From Tessaracoccus lapidicaptus (lineage in GTDB: Bacteria; Actinomycetota; Actinomycetes; Propionibacteriales; Propionibacteriaceae): DNA of 64,000 nucleotides. Positions 43,901 to 52,295 of the stretch are shown here, in pieces. Where the stretch lies: contig NZ_MBQD01000011.1 of NCBI RefSeq assembly GCF_001693815.1, positions 310,001 to 374,000 of the forward strand, written 5' to 3'. The notes under the pieces were generated by a model. That model did not search any database. It was not told the DNA's origin and saw only the letters and a list, made by a program, of their open reading frames with translations. Position 1 is the stretch's first letter. The number at the start of each line of letters is the position of its first letter. Both the position numbers and the translations under genes were made by a program.

Positions 43901-45462
43901 GCCCGCAGCTCCCCGAAGTCCGCCGACGGGTACGCGCCGGTCAGGAGTTCGACGACGGAGTCCAGCAGCGCGCGGTCCAAGCCGGCGTACGGCTGGGAGC
44001 GGGTGACGGTGGCGTACCAGGCGTCGACGTCGAGGCCGGTCTCTCCCGCCGCCGCGGCGGCTGCGACGGTCTGCTGGGCCAACACGTCGAGTGGATGGCG
44101 CGGGATCCGCAGCTCCTCGATGCGGCCGGCGAGCATCTGTTCGGTGGCGACGACCGCGGGAGCCAGGTCGCCGCGGTGCAGCGGGTACACGTCCCCGACG
44201 CTGACGGCGCCCACGACGTGGCCGGCCCGGCCGATCCTCTGCAGCGCCCCGGCGACCGTCGGCGGGGCCCCCACCTGGATGACGCGGTCCACGGCGCCCA
44301 TGTCGATGCCGAGCTCGAGCGAACTGGTCGCGACGACGCAGCGGAGCTCGCCGGACTTGAGCGCGCCCTCGATCTCGGCGCGCGCCTCCTTGCTGACCGA
44401 CCCGTGGTGCGCGCGGGCGATCACCGCGGGCGCGCCGCGCGACACGTCGGAGGCGGCCATCATCTGGGCGGGCGGCCGGTCCGGCGTCGCCGGGAGCGTG
44501 TCCGGCGCGTGGCGGGCCGCCCAGATCTCGTTGAGCCGCGCCGTCAAGCGCTCCGCCACCCGGCGTGAATTGGTGAACACCAGCGTCGACCGGCCGCCGA
44601 TGACGGCGTCGTAGACCTCCTGCTCGATGTGCGGCCACAGCGACGAGCCCGACGGGGCGTCCACGCCCAGCGTGTCGGTGCCCGGGCCCGCGAGCAGCGG
44701 GTCGACGGGCGTCTCGGCACCGGGGGCGGGGCCCGGGTCCGTGATGTCGGCCACGGGCAGCCGGACGTGCACGTCCCACTCCTTCGCCGTCGGCGGGGCG
44801 ACGACGGTGACCGTGCGGTCTCCCCCCAGGAACTGGGCCACCCGCTCGATGGGCCTGACCGTCGCCGACAGCGCGACGCGCTGCACGTCGTTGCCGACGA
44901 GCGCGTCGAGCCTCTCGAGGCTGAGGGCCAGGTGGCTGCCGCGCTTGGTGCCGGCCACCGCGTGGATCTCATCGACGATGACCGTCTCGACGCCGGTCAG
45001 TGTGCTGCGGGCCGAGCTCGTGAGCATGAGGTAGAGCGATTCGGGCGTGGTGATGAGGATGTCGGGGGGCCGGCGCAGCAGCGCCGCCCGCTCCCGCGAC
45101 GTCGTGTCCCCGCTGCGGACGCCGACCGTCACGTCGGCCGGCGGCAGGCCCAGCCGCTCGGCCGTCACGCGCATCCCGGTGAGGGGGGCGCGGAGGTTGC
45201 GCTCGACGTCGACCCCGAGCGCCTTGAGCGGCGACACGTACACGACGGTGGTGCCGGCCGTCCGGGGGCGCGCCGCCAGGCGGTCCAGGGCCCACAGGAA
45301 CGCGGCGAGCGTCTTGCCCGATCCGGTCGGGGCGACGACGAGGGCGTGATCGCCGCGGGCGATGGCCGTCCAGGCCTCGACCTGCACCGCCGTCGGGGCG
45401 GCGAAGACGGCACGGAACCACTCGCGCGTGGGCGCGGAGAAGGCGTCGAGCGCGTCGGTCAT
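40894..45462 (-). CDS. lhr: Lhr-type ATP-dependent DNA helicase
   Basis: A 1522-residue superfamily 2 helicase, the usual length of full-size Lhr. Walker A is APTGSGKTLAAFLWAL and motif II is VIVDEIHAVAGTKRGSHL. The helicase C domain has VVATSSLELGIDMGAVDRVIQ and QRIGRAGHVVG. A winged-helix/DEAD-associated region follows, then a long Lhr-specific C-terminal domain. Mycobacterial Lhr is an ssDNA-dependent 3'-5' translocase linked to DNA repair. The ATG at 45462 matches the family start (DALDAFSAPTREWFRAVF). It overlaps Nei2 downstream. Confidence 0.95.
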   Translation of the reverse strand: MTDALDAFSAPTREWFRAVFAAPTAVQVEAWTAIARGDHALVVAPTGSGKTLAAFLWALDRLAARPRTAGTTVVYVSPLKALGVDVERNLRAPLTGMRVTAERLGLPPADVTVGVRSGDTTSRERAALLRRPPDILITTPESLYLMLTSSARSTLTGVETVIVDEIHAVAGTKRGSHLALSLERLDALVGNDVQRVALSATVRPIERVAQFLGGDRTVTVVAPPTAKEWDVHVRLPVADITDPGPAPGAETPVDPLLAGPGTDTLGVDAPSGSSLWPHIEQEVYDAVIGGRSTLVFTNSRRVAERLTARLNEIWAARHAPDTLPATPDRPPAQMMAASDVSRGAPAVIARAHHGSVSKEARAEIEGALKSGELRCVVATSSLELGIDMGAVDRVIQVGAPPTVAGALQRIGRAGHVVGAVSVGDVYPLHRGDLAPAVVATEQMLAGRIEELRIPRHPLDVLAQQTVAAAAAAGETGLDVDAWYATVTRSQPYAGLDRALLDSVVELLTGAYPSADFGELRARLVLGDDGRLHPRPGALRLAATSGGTIPDRGMFGVFLAGDEQGARRVGELDEEMVYESRVGDVFTLGASAWQIQEITRDQVRVTPAPGRTGRLPFWRGDDEGRPAELGRDIGRFLKEAARDPRRLDAGHVDANTAANLATYLAEQRAATGALPDDSTVVIERFRDELGDWRVVVHSPLGRRLLGAWSLLMAEALSRAAGVDVQPVASDDGVVLRLPDCEAADRLPELLLADPDEVVAIVTEQVGGTALFAGRFRECAARALLLPRRTPGRRAPLWQQRQRAAQLLEVARHHPRFPIIIETVREVTQDVYDLPGLVELMRGLRSGGVRLVEVTTEQPSPFAATILFRYTGAFLYDGDTPLAERRAAMLSMDPELLAAALGTLDLRELLDPDVVAQVVAELQHTAPERRAATADDLAELPRLLGPIPLTDLPDRVTLADVDAAIAAVAGRVAVVRVAGEPHLVAAADLGLLRDALGVPVPAGHTAPATTEGRDPLTQLVARYARTHGPFTAAEVAAAFGLGVATVSLILDREIAGRRLTSGRFTPGATETEVVDPEVLRRLRTRSLAAARRELQPVSQSAYARFLAASHQLDDRPSSTPDEVLLTLQRLAGAVLPASAWETHVLPARLAGYSPAHLDALLAESEVVIRVRGSAGANDPLIALVPAGDLDLLGPAEGAPSEDSLAVARALADGDGTFAALHAALGGTTAEVTEALWRAAEEGAIAPASMAAVRARIGGSARGAHRAPRPAPRRRARLPRPSRSLLMAGGALTPPSGAGRWYRVRDPELPPAEAAIATASAWLERQGVVTRGGVTADGTPGGFAAAYRLLSELELAGTVLRGYVVEGLGGAQFTTREVLELVRGFADSPDRAAWPSGTEHPAAIVLAALDPANPYGSVLPWPEHPSARPARAAGALVVLADGLCLAHLTRGGRVLTLFADDDTRADRATLVTRALLAAIAEGRMERLRIEEIDGDRAGASGLEAVMRAAGARLSPKGLTLEAGRA

Positions 45463-45493
45463 GTGGGCCAGTGTGCCACTGCCCCCCGACGGC

Positions 45494-45540
45494 CCGGTGA
45501 GGGTTTCTTGGCTGTAGTCACCCACGAAAGTCACACTGGA
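45494..45540. repeat. Imperfect palindrome B1 at the 3' end of DUF559 copy 2
   Basis: CCGGTGAGGGTTTCTTGG and CCACGAAAGTCACACTGG are imperfectly complementary (about 13 of 18). The right arm, read on the minus strand as CCAGTGTGA, supplies the TGA stop codon of the DUF559 gene. The same CCAGTGTGA block starts palindrome B2 at the gene's other end. Confidence 0.6.
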
Positions 45541-46460
45541 GAATCGGTGGGGCAGGCGCGGCAGCGTGACACGGTTCCAGTCCACCCTCGGGCCGACAGG
45601 GCGGCGGCGAGTTGGGCGGCCACCGCACAGGGGCTCGTTTCGACCGCCCACCATCCGTACCGCAGAGTCACCGCGCCGAGGCGCAGCGCGTGCTCATTGT
45701 CGCGCCACATGTCTTTCGACCAGTTCGTGTGGTCACGCATGCCGTCCAATTCCACGAAGAGTCCCTCCGCGGGGTAGACGCCGTCGACTCTGCCTGAGTG
45801 TGTCCATTCCTGACGGCGAGGCACGGGAAGCCGGTGGGGCTCCAGAACCCTGGTGTGGAACCGCCACTCAAGTGCGCTCTCGATGCCGCTGTTGGCATGG
45901 CTGACAAGACGACTGAGGGTGCTCGAGTGGCGCGTAGGCCCCTTGATCCTCAGCGTCTCAAGTAGCCGTGACGGGGTAGTGCGGCGGTTCGCCAGTGCCG
46001 ATGCCACGGCCGATACCGTCGTGGTCTCGTCGCTCTCGTCCGCGAGGTCGCACAAGGCCACCTCCTCGGGAGAGGTCCGGCTTGGTGCCCCGCGTCCGCG
46101 TCGATCGCCCCGCCGGAAGCGCACCTGGATAGACGCCACGTCCAGGGGACTCCGCTGTTGAAGCGTCCAGACCGTCACCCTCCCTGGAGTGTCTCGGAGG
46201 AAGCCGTGCAGGTAGCAGGCCGCGGCGCCGCTGATCGCAGCCGAGCTTCCGCCGCGCAGCACCCCCACCCACAGGGCAGCTTCGAACGTTGTTCCTTCCA
46301 GCAGATAGAGCTTGGGGGCGATGGTGATCCAGCCCTGCCGGAATCGTCGCCGAACATCAGGGCTGACCCCAGCTGCTGTGAGCTGCGCGGCGGACAGGAC
46401 GCCGGCCTGACGGGCGGCGAGAGCGGTCAAGGAGTCGGGGAGTTTCTGCCGTGGGCGCAT
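45531..46460 (-). CDS. DUF559 endonuclease-fold protein with AbiEi-like N-terminus (copy 2)
   Basis: A 309-residue protein. The N-terminus (RQAGVLSAAQLTAAGVSPDVRRRFRQGW then APKLYLL) is the winged-helix domain of AbiEi-type antitoxins. The C-terminal domain (about residues 190-290) is DUF559/Vsr-like: SGIESALEWRFHTRVL, then VDGVYPAEGLFVELDGM with the acidic pair, then RDNEHALRLGAVTLRYGWWAVE. It has little residue identity with copy 1 outside the motifs. No toxin partner is adjacent. Its stop codon lies inside palindrome B1, as in copy 1. GC content is slightly lower than in flanking lhr. Nuclease activity is inferred. Confidence 0.72.
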   Translation of the reverse strand: MRPRQKLPDSLTALAARQAGVLSAAQLTAAGVSPDVRRRFRQGWITIAPKLYLLEGTTFEAALWVGVLRGGSSAAISGAAACYLHGFLRDTPGRVTVWTLQQRSPLDVASIQVRFRRGDRRGRGAPSRTSPEEVALCDLADESDETTTVSAVASALANRRTTPSRLLETLRIKGPTRHSSTLSRLVSHANSGIESALEWRFHTRVLEPHRLPVPRRQEWTHSGRVDGVYPAEGLFVELDGMRDHTNWSKDMWRDNEHALRLGAVTLRYGWWAVETSPCAVAAQLAAALSARGWTGTVSRCRACPTDSPV

Positions 46461-46559
46461 GGGGCCACCCTCCGCCGTCGGCCGTCATCGGACAAGCAGT
46501 GCGCGCTGTAGGGACGACACTTCTCCCGCTCCTGACAACACCGCCCGTTTCGCCATCCC

Positions 46560-46601
46560 AGTGTGAGTCTCGCGGGTGCGTACCACCACGAGACTCACAC
46601 T
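46560..46601. repeat. Palindrome B2 upstream of DUF559 copy 2
   Basis: Perfect 13-bp arms AGTGTGAGTCTCG (46560-46572) and CGAGACTCACACT (46589-46601) around a 16-base loop. It lies between the gnd stop and the DUF559 start. It has no T tract, so it is not a standard terminator. It shares the CCAGTGTGA block with B1. Confidence 0.8.
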
Positions 46602-46610
46602 CGACGTGGC

Positions 46611-48059
46611 TCAGTGGCTGTCGGTCGCCTCCACCTCGGCGCCGTCGGTGGACCAGTTGACGTGGAACGTCCCCTCGCGGTCGACGCGCCGGTAGGTGTG
46701 GGCGCCGAAGTAGTCACGCAGCCCCTGCGTCAGGGCGGCGTTCAGGCGCGGGGCGCGGGCCTGGTCGTAGTGCGCCAACGCGGCCGAGAAGCCCGGCACC
46801 GGCACGCCGCCGCGCACCGCCTCCGCCACGACGGTGCGCCACGCGTCCTGCGCGTCGGCCAGCCCCGCCGCCACCGACGGCGCCTCGAGCAGCGTGGTGA
46901 GCTGGCCCGCCGCGTACTCCGAGCGGATGCGCTCCAGCAGCTTGGCGCGGATGATGCAGCCGCCGCGCCAGATCTTGGCCACCTCGCCCACGTTGATGTC
47001 CCAGCCGTACTCGTCAGCCGCCATGCGGATCTCGTCGAGCCCCTGGGCGTACGCGACGACCTTGCTCGCCCACAGCGCCTGCCGGATCTGGTCGAGGAAC
47101 CGTGCCCGGTCCTCGACGCCGATGGTCCCGGCGGGGCCGTGCAGCGCGGCTTGCGCCGCGCGCCGCAGCTCCGGCGACGACGAGATCGCGCGCGCGAACA
47201 CCGACTCCGCGATCGTGTTGACCGGGGTGCCGAGCTCGAGCGCCGATTGGACCGTCCACGTGCCGGTGCCCTTCATGCCGGCGGCGTCGACGATGACCTC
47301 CACGAGCGGGCCGCCCGTGGCCGGGTCAACCTTGCGCAGCACCTCGGAGGTGATCTCGATGAGGTAGGAGTCGAGGTCGCCCTCGTTCCAGGCGGCGAAG
47401 GTGTCGGCCATCTCCTCGTGGCTGAGGCCGAGGGCCTTGAGCAGTTCGTAGGCCTCGCCGATGAACTGCATGTCGGCGTACTCGATGCCGTTGTGCACCA
47501 TCTTGACGAAGTGGCCCGCGCCGTCGGTGCCGATGTAGGTGCAGCACGGCTCGCCGTCGACCTTGGCCGAGATCGACTCCAGGATGGGTCCGAGGGCCTC
47601 GTAGGACTCGGCCGACCCGCCGGGCATGATCGACGGCCCCTCGAGCGCCCCGACCTCACCGCCGGAGATGCCGGCGCCGACGAAGTGGAACCCGAGTCCG
47701 CGGAGCTTCTCCTCGCGGCGCCTGGTGTCCTCGAAGAACGCGTTGCCGCCGTCGACGACGATGTCGCCCTCGTCGAGGAGGGGGAGGAGCGAGTCGATGG
47801 TGGCGTCGGTGCCGGCGCCCGCCTTGACCATGATGATGATGCGGCGGGGGCGCTCGAGCGAGGCGACGAAGTCGGCCAGCTCCGCGGCGGGGCGGAAATC
47901 GCCCTCGTGGCCGTGCTCGGCGATCACGGCGTCCGTCTTGGCGGTGGTCCGGTTGTAGACCGCGACCCGGTGCCCGTTGCGGGCGAGGTTGCGGGCCAGG
48001 TTGGATCCCATCACCGCCATCCCGATCACGCCGACGTTGGCCAGCTGCGCCTCAGACAT
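46611..48059 (-). CDS. gnd: 6-phosphogluconate dehydrogenase, decarboxylating
   Basis: A 482-residue enzyme of the oxidative pentose phosphate pathway that converts 6-phosphogluconate to ribulose 5-phosphate. It has the Rossmann start VGVIGMAVMGSNLARNLARN with NRTTAKTD for NADP. GAGISGGEVGALEGPSIMPGG, KMVHNGIEYADMQFIGEAYE and GMKGTGTWT are substrate and catalytic motifs. The size matches the long dimeric form. It is monocistronic, followed by palindrome B2. Confidence 0.97.
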   Translation of the reverse strand: MSEAQLANVGVIGMAVMGSNLARNLARNGHRVAVYNRTTAKTDAVIAEHGHEGDFRPAAELADFVASLERPRRIIIMVKAGAGTDATIDSLLPLLDEGDIVVDGGNAFFEDTRRREEKLRGLGFHFVGAGISGGEVGALEGPSIMPGGSAESYEALGPILESISAKVDGEPCCTYIGTDGAGHFVKMVHNGIEYADMQFIGEAYELLKALGLSHEEMADTFAAWNEGDLDSYLIEITSEVLRKVDPATGGPLVEVIVDAAGMKGTGTWTVQSALELGTPVNTIAESVFARAISSSPELRRAAQAALHGPAGTIGVEDRARFLDQIRQALWASKVVAYAQGLDEIRMAADEYGWDINVGEVAKIWRGGCIIRAKLLERIRSEYAAGQLTTLLEAPSVAAGLADAQDAWRTVVAEAVRGGVPVPGFSAALAHYDQARAPRLNAALTQGLRDYFGAHTYRRVDREGTFHVNWSTDGAEVEATDSH

Positions 48060-48151
48060 ATCCGTCTCGTCCCTTCTTCCGCGACTCTCGTACCGCCCGA
48101 GCCTATCGGGCAGAATTGGAGGCCCCGGCCATCCCAGTGATTGGACCCGCC

Positions 48152-48595
48152 ATGCACCTGACGACGACGCTCTGGTTCGCCACTGAGGCCGAGCGGGCCG
48201 CGGACCGCTACACCGAGATCTTCGGCGGCCCCACCCCGACGGTGCACCGCGGCCCCGACGGCAACGTCCTCGCCGTCGAGTTCACGGTCCTGGGCTGCCA
48301 CTTCACGGCCATGAACGGCGCGCGGGTCGCGCCCAGCGAGGCCATCTCGTTCCAGGTGCCCTGTGACACCCAGGAACATATCGACACCTTCACCGACGCG
48401 CTGATCGGCGAGGCGGGGGAGCAGCAGGCCTGCGGGTGGCTGCGCGATGAGTTCGGCGTGTCCTGGCAGATCGTCCCGGCGGAGCTGCCGAGCCTGTTGT
48501 CACACCCCGTCTGGGGCGGTCACGTGGCGGCGGAGCTGTTGTCGATGCACCGCATCGACATCCGGCGCCTGCTCGCCGCCGGCCACGTGGAGTAG
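48152..48595 (+). CDS. VOC/PhnB-like (3-demethylubiquinone methyltransferase-like) protein
   Basis: A 147-residue glyoxalase-fold protein of the PhnB/DUF1338-neighbour group. HLTTTLWFATEAERAADRYTE opens the family, with FTVLGCHFTAMNG and GWLRDEFGVSWQIVP following. The function of such proteins is unknown; many are metal-independent. The ATG at 48152 is chosen over the GTG/ATG upstream at 48116, since the family begins there. It is divergent from gnd and convergent with GH32. Confidence 0.8.
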   Translation: MHLTTTLWFATEAERAADRYTEIFGGPTPTVHRGPDGNVLAVEFTVLGCHFTAMNGARVAPSEAISFQVPCDTQEHIDTFTDALIGEAGEQQACGWLRDEFGVSWQIVPAELPSLLSHPVWGGHVAAELLSMHRIDIRRLLAAGHVE

Positions 48596-48599
48596 GCCG

Positions 48600-49718
48600 T
48601 CAGCGGGCCGGCCCACCGAGGAGGCCGCGCCCTCCGCGCACCTCGACCACCTCGTCGTCGAGGACGACCTCCACGGGGCCTCCGTCGTGGGGCAGCTCCG
48701 CGGTCAGCGACGGCGTGACCAGGCGGAGGACGTCGCCGTCGAGCTCGAGCGTCGCGGTGTCGGTCAGCTCGAGCAGCCCCTCGGGCAGCCAGGTGTAGCG
48801 CTCAGCCGTGCCCGGCTCGGCGTGCGCGTCGAGGTCCGGGTGCGGCTCGGCGAGGAGGCGGTCGCCGTCGACCCGCAGCACGTAGGGCAGCGACAGGCAG
48901 CCGGTCCAGTCCTCCCCGCGCACCTCGCGCAGCCAGGCCATCATGCACGGCCGGCCCGCGGCGTCGCGGAAGACGGTCGGGGCGTAGTAGGTGCCGTAGG
49001 TGAGGCGGCCCCAGGCGCGCGGGGTGAACCGGCCGCCCGCGAACTCGCCGACGGCGTAGCCCGCGTAGTGCAGCCTGCCGGCCTCCCACACGGAGGTGAG
49101 CATCACCCAGGAACCGTCCACCTCGATGACCTGTGGGCACTCCCACAGTGCGCCCATCCAGACCCCGTCGGTCTCGTCGCGGTGCCGGCTGAGCGCGACG
49201 CCGTCGTAGGCCCAGCTCTCGCCGTCGGTGGAGACGAAGCCGTGCATCATGGCGTGCCCGGACGCGGAGTCGGAGCCGACCATCATGCGCCACACGTCGC
49301 CGTCGCGGAGCACGAAGGGGTCGCGGAAGTCCCTGATGCCCAATCCGGCGGGCGCGGTGACGACGACGTCGCCCTTGTCCCAAGACGTCAGGGCGGTGTC
49401 GCGGGGACGCGCGGTGCGGACCGAGGCGAGTCCGAGGACGGGCTGTCGCGCGGAGGTGTAGTACGCCAGCGGGCCTAGGTCGTCCTCGACGATGCAGCCG
49501 GTCCAGATGCCGTCGTCGCCGTCGCCGGGCTGGATCGCGGGGCCCGCGTAGCGCAGGCTGAACAGGTCGTCGCCGATGGCGTGTCCCCACTCGATGCCGA
49601 GGCCCCAGTCGAGGGTCTCGGGCGCGTGCTGGTGGAACACGTGGTAGCCGTCCGCGCGGTGGATGACGCCGTGGGGGTCGTTGAGCCATCCGCGCGGGGA
49701 CCGATAGTGCAGCCTCAT
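48600..49718 (-). CDS. GH32 glycoside hydrolase (sucrose/fructan hydrolase type)
   Basis: A 372-residue GH32 enzyme. The nucleophile is in SPRGWLNDPHGVIH, the transition-state Asp in GIRDFRDPFVL and the acid/base in GALWECPQVIEV. It lacks a signal peptide, so it is cytoplasmic, possibly a sucrose or sucrose-6-phosphate hydrolase. It is shorter than most GH32 proteins (about 450-500 residues), with a reduced C-terminal beta-sandwich. No sugar transporter adjoins it. Confidence 0.88.
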   Translation of the reverse strand: MRLHYRSPRGWLNDPHGVIHRADGYHVFHQHAPETLDWGLGIEWGHAIGDDLFSLRYAGPAIQPGDGDDGIWTGCIVEDDLGPLAYYTSARQPVLGLASVRTARPRDTALTSWDKGDVVVTAPAGLGIRDFRDPFVLRDGDVWRMMVGSDSASGHAMMHGFVSTDGESWAYDGVALSRHRDETDGVWMGALWECPQVIEVDGSWVMLTSVWEAGRLHYAGYAVGEFAGGRFTPRAWGRLTYGTYYAPTVFRDAAGRPCMMAWLREVRGEDWTGCLSLPYVLRVDGDRLLAEPHPDLDAHAEPGTAERYTWLPEGLLELTDTATLELDGDVLRLVTPSLTAELPHDGGPVEVVLDDEVVEVRGGRGLLGGPAR

Positions 49719-49979
49719 GGAGTGAGACTAGAGCCGCCCGGGCGCTCCCGCCGGGGTGGCGGCTTCATCCGCCCCGGTTCCGCCCGCTCGCGAGGCCTGG
49801 ATGAGCCTGATCCATGGCTCGACGACCGAACTCGTCGATATTCGCCTGATTCGAGCGTTGACCCTCGAAGCAGGCTCAAGCCTCTCTTCGAATCGTGGAG
49901 AGCCTGGGAGCGGTAAGACCCCATGAGAAACCTTGAACAAACCCTGGACAATCGTCGCGGCTCGACGTACTCTCGAGTC
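49719..49979. other. Intergenic region upstream of GH32 and the small ORF
   Basis: About 260 bases of lower GC than the flanking genes. It should contain the GH32 promoter. Short inverted repeats (CGACGA-CCGAAC-TCGTCG near 49820-49840 and CTCTC/GAGAG near 49885-49905) are present. I see no gene or strong promoter. Confidence 0.35.
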
Positions 49980-50075
49980 ATGCCCGCCGAGGCCATCCAG
50001 AACGGCCGCGCGGCGCACCCCGGCGCCAAGATGACGCCCAAGACCATCCTCATGTCGGTGCACTGCGCCGGCTGA
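49980..50075 (+). CDS. Putative 31-residue small protein
   Basis: A short ORF whose ATG is at 49980 and TGA at 50073-50075. All 31 sense codons end in G or C, although the 260 bases upstream are less GC-rich. It ends in MSVHCAG and resembles no family I recognise. There is no clear Shine-Dalgarno, so a leaderless transcript is possible. A perfect 12-bp hairpin follows 6 bases later. A real small gene is possible but unproven. Confidence 0.35.
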   Translation: MPAEAIQNGRAAHPGAKMTPKTILMSVHCAG

Positions 50076-50081
50076 CCCCGT

Positions 50082-50114
50082 CCTACCGCCGGGACTCCTA
50101 CGCCCGGCGGTAGG
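50082..50114. terminator. Hairpin at the end of pyrC and the small ORF
   Basis: Perfect inverted repeat CCTACCGCCGGG (50082-50093) and CCCGGCGGTAGG (50103-50114), loop of 9. It overlaps the last codons of pyrC and could act in both directions. No T run follows. Confidence 0.55.
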
Positions 50115-51366
50115 TCTCCCGGCCGCGCAGGTACGTCGCCACCACCGGGTCCGGCAGGAGCCGGCCGTGGTAGGGGTTGTTGCGGCTGAGCGACGCCGAC
50201 GCGTCGCGGTCCACCGTGCCCATCCGCTCGGGGTCCACCAGCACGAGGTTCGCCGGCTCTCCGACGGCGAGCGGTCGGCCGTGCCCAGCAAGCCGCGCGA
50301 TCCGCGCGGGCGTGTGGCTCATCCGGTCCGCAACACCGGCCCAGTCCAGCCGGCCGGGCTTGACCATGGTCTCGATCACCACGGACAACGCCTGCTCAAG
50401 GCCCAGCATGCCGGGTCGGGCATCGACGAAGGCGTGGTCCTTGTCCTGGGGCGCGTGCGGGGCGTGGTCCGTGGCGACGGCGTCGATGGTGCCGTCGGCC
50501 AGCGCCGCGCGTAGCGCCTCGATGTGTTCCGAGGTGCGCAGCGGCGGGTTGACCTTGTAGACGGTGTCGTAGTCGACGAGTTCCTCGGTGCCGAGGAGCA
50601 GGTGGTGCGGCGTGACCTCGGCGGTCACGTTGATGCCGCGTGCCTTGGCCCAACGGACCACCTCGACGCCCTCCGCGGTGGTGATGTGACACACGTGCAG
50701 CCGCGACCCCGTCGCCTCGGCGAGCATGACATCGCGGGCGATGATCACCGACTCCGCGACCGGCGGCCAGCCGCCCAGCCCGAGCCGGCCGGACAGTTCG
50801 CCCTCGTGGCAGCACGCGCCGGGGCCGGCGAGCGTGGCCTCCTGCGAGTGCTGGGCGATGACGCCGTCGAACGGCCGCACCCACTCGAGCGCCTTGCGCA
50901 TCAGCGACGCGTCCTGCACGCACATGCCGTCGTCGGAGAACATCGTGACGCCGGCGCGGGAGCGGTGCATGAGGCCGAGCTCGGCCAGCTCCTCGCCGCG
51001 CAGCCCCTTGGTGATGGCGCCGATGACCTGCACGTCGACGACCCCGGCCGCGAGGCCGAGGTCATGGATGTGCTCGGCCTTCTCCGCGGTGTCGGTGACC
51101 GGCTGCGTGTTGGCCATCGCCAGGACGGCCGTGAACCCGCCGCGGGCTGCGGCCCGCGCGCCGCTGGCGACGGTCTCGGCGTCCTCGCGGCCAGGCTCCC
51201 TCAGGTGGGTGTGGACGTCGACGAGCCCGGGCAGCGCCAGGAGCCCGGAGCAGTCGACGCGCTCGGCGCCCGAGGGCGCCTCGTCGACGAGGTGACCGTC
51301 GGCCACGTGCAGGTCCGTGGTGGCACCGTCGGGCAGGGACACCCCGCTGAGTACGTAGGCCGTCAT
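50098..51366 (-). CDS. pyrC: Dihydroorotase
   Basis: A 422-residue type I dihydroorotase, third step of pyrimidine synthesis. Metal ligands appear in [12 protein letters not shown], the carbamylated-lysine region, [16 protein letters not shown], and the catalytic DHAPHAP. The length fits the class. The ATG overlaps the pyrB stop (ATGA). It is last in the pyrR-pyrB-pyrC operon. Confidence 0.96.
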   Translation of the reverse strand: MTAYVLSGVSLPDGATTDLHVADGHLVDEAPSGAERVDCSGLLALPGLVDVHTHLREPGREDAETVASGARAAARGGFTAVLAMANTQPVTDTAEKAEHIHDLGLAAGVVDVQVIGAITKGLRGEELAELGLMHRSRAGVTMFSDDGMCVQDASLMRKALEWVRPFDGVIAQHSQEATLAGPGACCHEGELSGRLGLGGWPPVAESVIIARDVMLAEATGSRLHVCHITTAEGVEVVRWAKARGINVTAEVTPHHLLLGTEELVDYDTVYKVNPPLRTSEHIEALRAALADGTIDAVATDHAPHAPQDKDHAFVDARPGMLGLEQALSVVIETMVKPGRLDWAGVADRMSHTPARIARLAGHGRPLAVGEPANLVLVDPERMGTVDRDASASLSRNNPYHGRLLPDPVVATYLRGRETYRRA

Positions 51367-52295
51367 GACTGGTCCTCTCCGGCGAGCAGGTGGTAGAGCA
51401 CGCTCATCCGCACCGCGACACCGGACGAGACCTGGTCGAGGATGATCGAGCGGGCGGCGTCGGCGGCGGCCGACGAGATCTCCAGTCCCCGGTTCATGGG
51501 GCCGGGGTGCGCGATGCACGCGCCGTCCTTGAGCAGCGCCAGGCGCCGCGGGGTGAGCCCGTAGCCGTCGATGTACTCGCGCTCGGACGGGAAGAACCCT
51601 CCCTGCATGCGCTCGCGCTGCACGCGCAGCATCATCGCGACGTCCACCTCCGCCAGCACCGAATCGAAGTCGTGCGTGACGTCGACGCCCCACGTCTCAA
51701 CCCCGGGCGGCAGGAGCGTCGGCGGCGCCACGAGCACGACGGAGGCGCCGAGCTTGGCCATCAGCAGCACGTTGCTGCGCACCACGCGTGAGTGCAGCAG
51801 GTCGCCGGTGATCGCGACGCGCTTGCCGGAGATGTCGCCCAGGTCGTGGCGGGCGAGGTGCCGCCGGATGGCGTGGGCGTCCAGCAGCGCCTGCGTGGGG
51901 TGCTCGTGCATGCCGTCGCCCGCGTTGACCATCGACGCCCGCACCCAGCCGGCGGCCTGCCGCACCGCGCCGGACCCCGCGTGGCGCATGATGATCGCGT
52001 CGACCCCCATGGCGTCCAGCGTCAGGAGCGTGTCGCGCATCGACTCGCCCTTCGACACCGACGACCCCTTCGCCGACACGTTGATGGCGTCCGCCGAGAG
52101 CCACTTCGCGGCCAGCTCGAACGACGACCGCGTCCGCGTCGAGTCCTCGAAGAACAGGTTGACGACCGTGCGGCCGCGCAGGGCAGGCAGCTTCTTCACC
52201 GGCCGCGACTGCACGTCGTGCATCTCCTCGGCCAGGTCCAGGATGGAGCGGATCTCGTCGACGCTGAGATCCGCGATGCTGAGGAGGTGCTTCAC
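51363..52295 (-). CDS. pyrB: Aspartate carbamoyltransferase catalytic subunit
   Basis: A 310-residue enzyme joining aspartate and carbamoyl phosphate. The carbamoyl-phosphate site is [40 protein letters not shown] and [11 protein letters not shown] follow. No pyrI is present, as usual in actinobacteria. Its start overlaps the end of pyrR by 4 bases. Confidence 0.97.
   Translation of the reverse strand: MKHLLSIADLSVDEIRSILDLAEEMHDVQSRPVKKLPALRGRTVVNLFFEDSTRTRSSFELAAKWLSADAINVSAKGSSVSKGESMRDTLLTLDAMGVDAIIMRHAGSGAVRQAAGWVRASMVNAGDGMHEHPTQALLDAHAIRRHLARHDLGDISGKRVAITGDLLHSRVVRSNVLLMAKLGASVVLVAPPTLLPPGVETWGVDVTHDFDSVLAEVDVAMMLRVQRERMQGGFFPSEREYIDGYGLTPRRLALLKDGACIAHPGPMNRGLEISSAAADAARSIILDQVSSGVAVRMSVLYHLLAGEDQS

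Noticed and set aside
45531-46460. AbiE toxin-antitoxin system
   Set aside because: The N-terminus is AbiEi-like, but no AbiEii nucleotidyltransferase lies next to either DUF559 gene.
46560-46601. Simple gnd terminator
   Set aside because: The stem is strong but there is no T tract, and the same motif recurs at the far end of the DUF559 gene, so I list it as a palindrome pair instead. A terminator role is not excluded.
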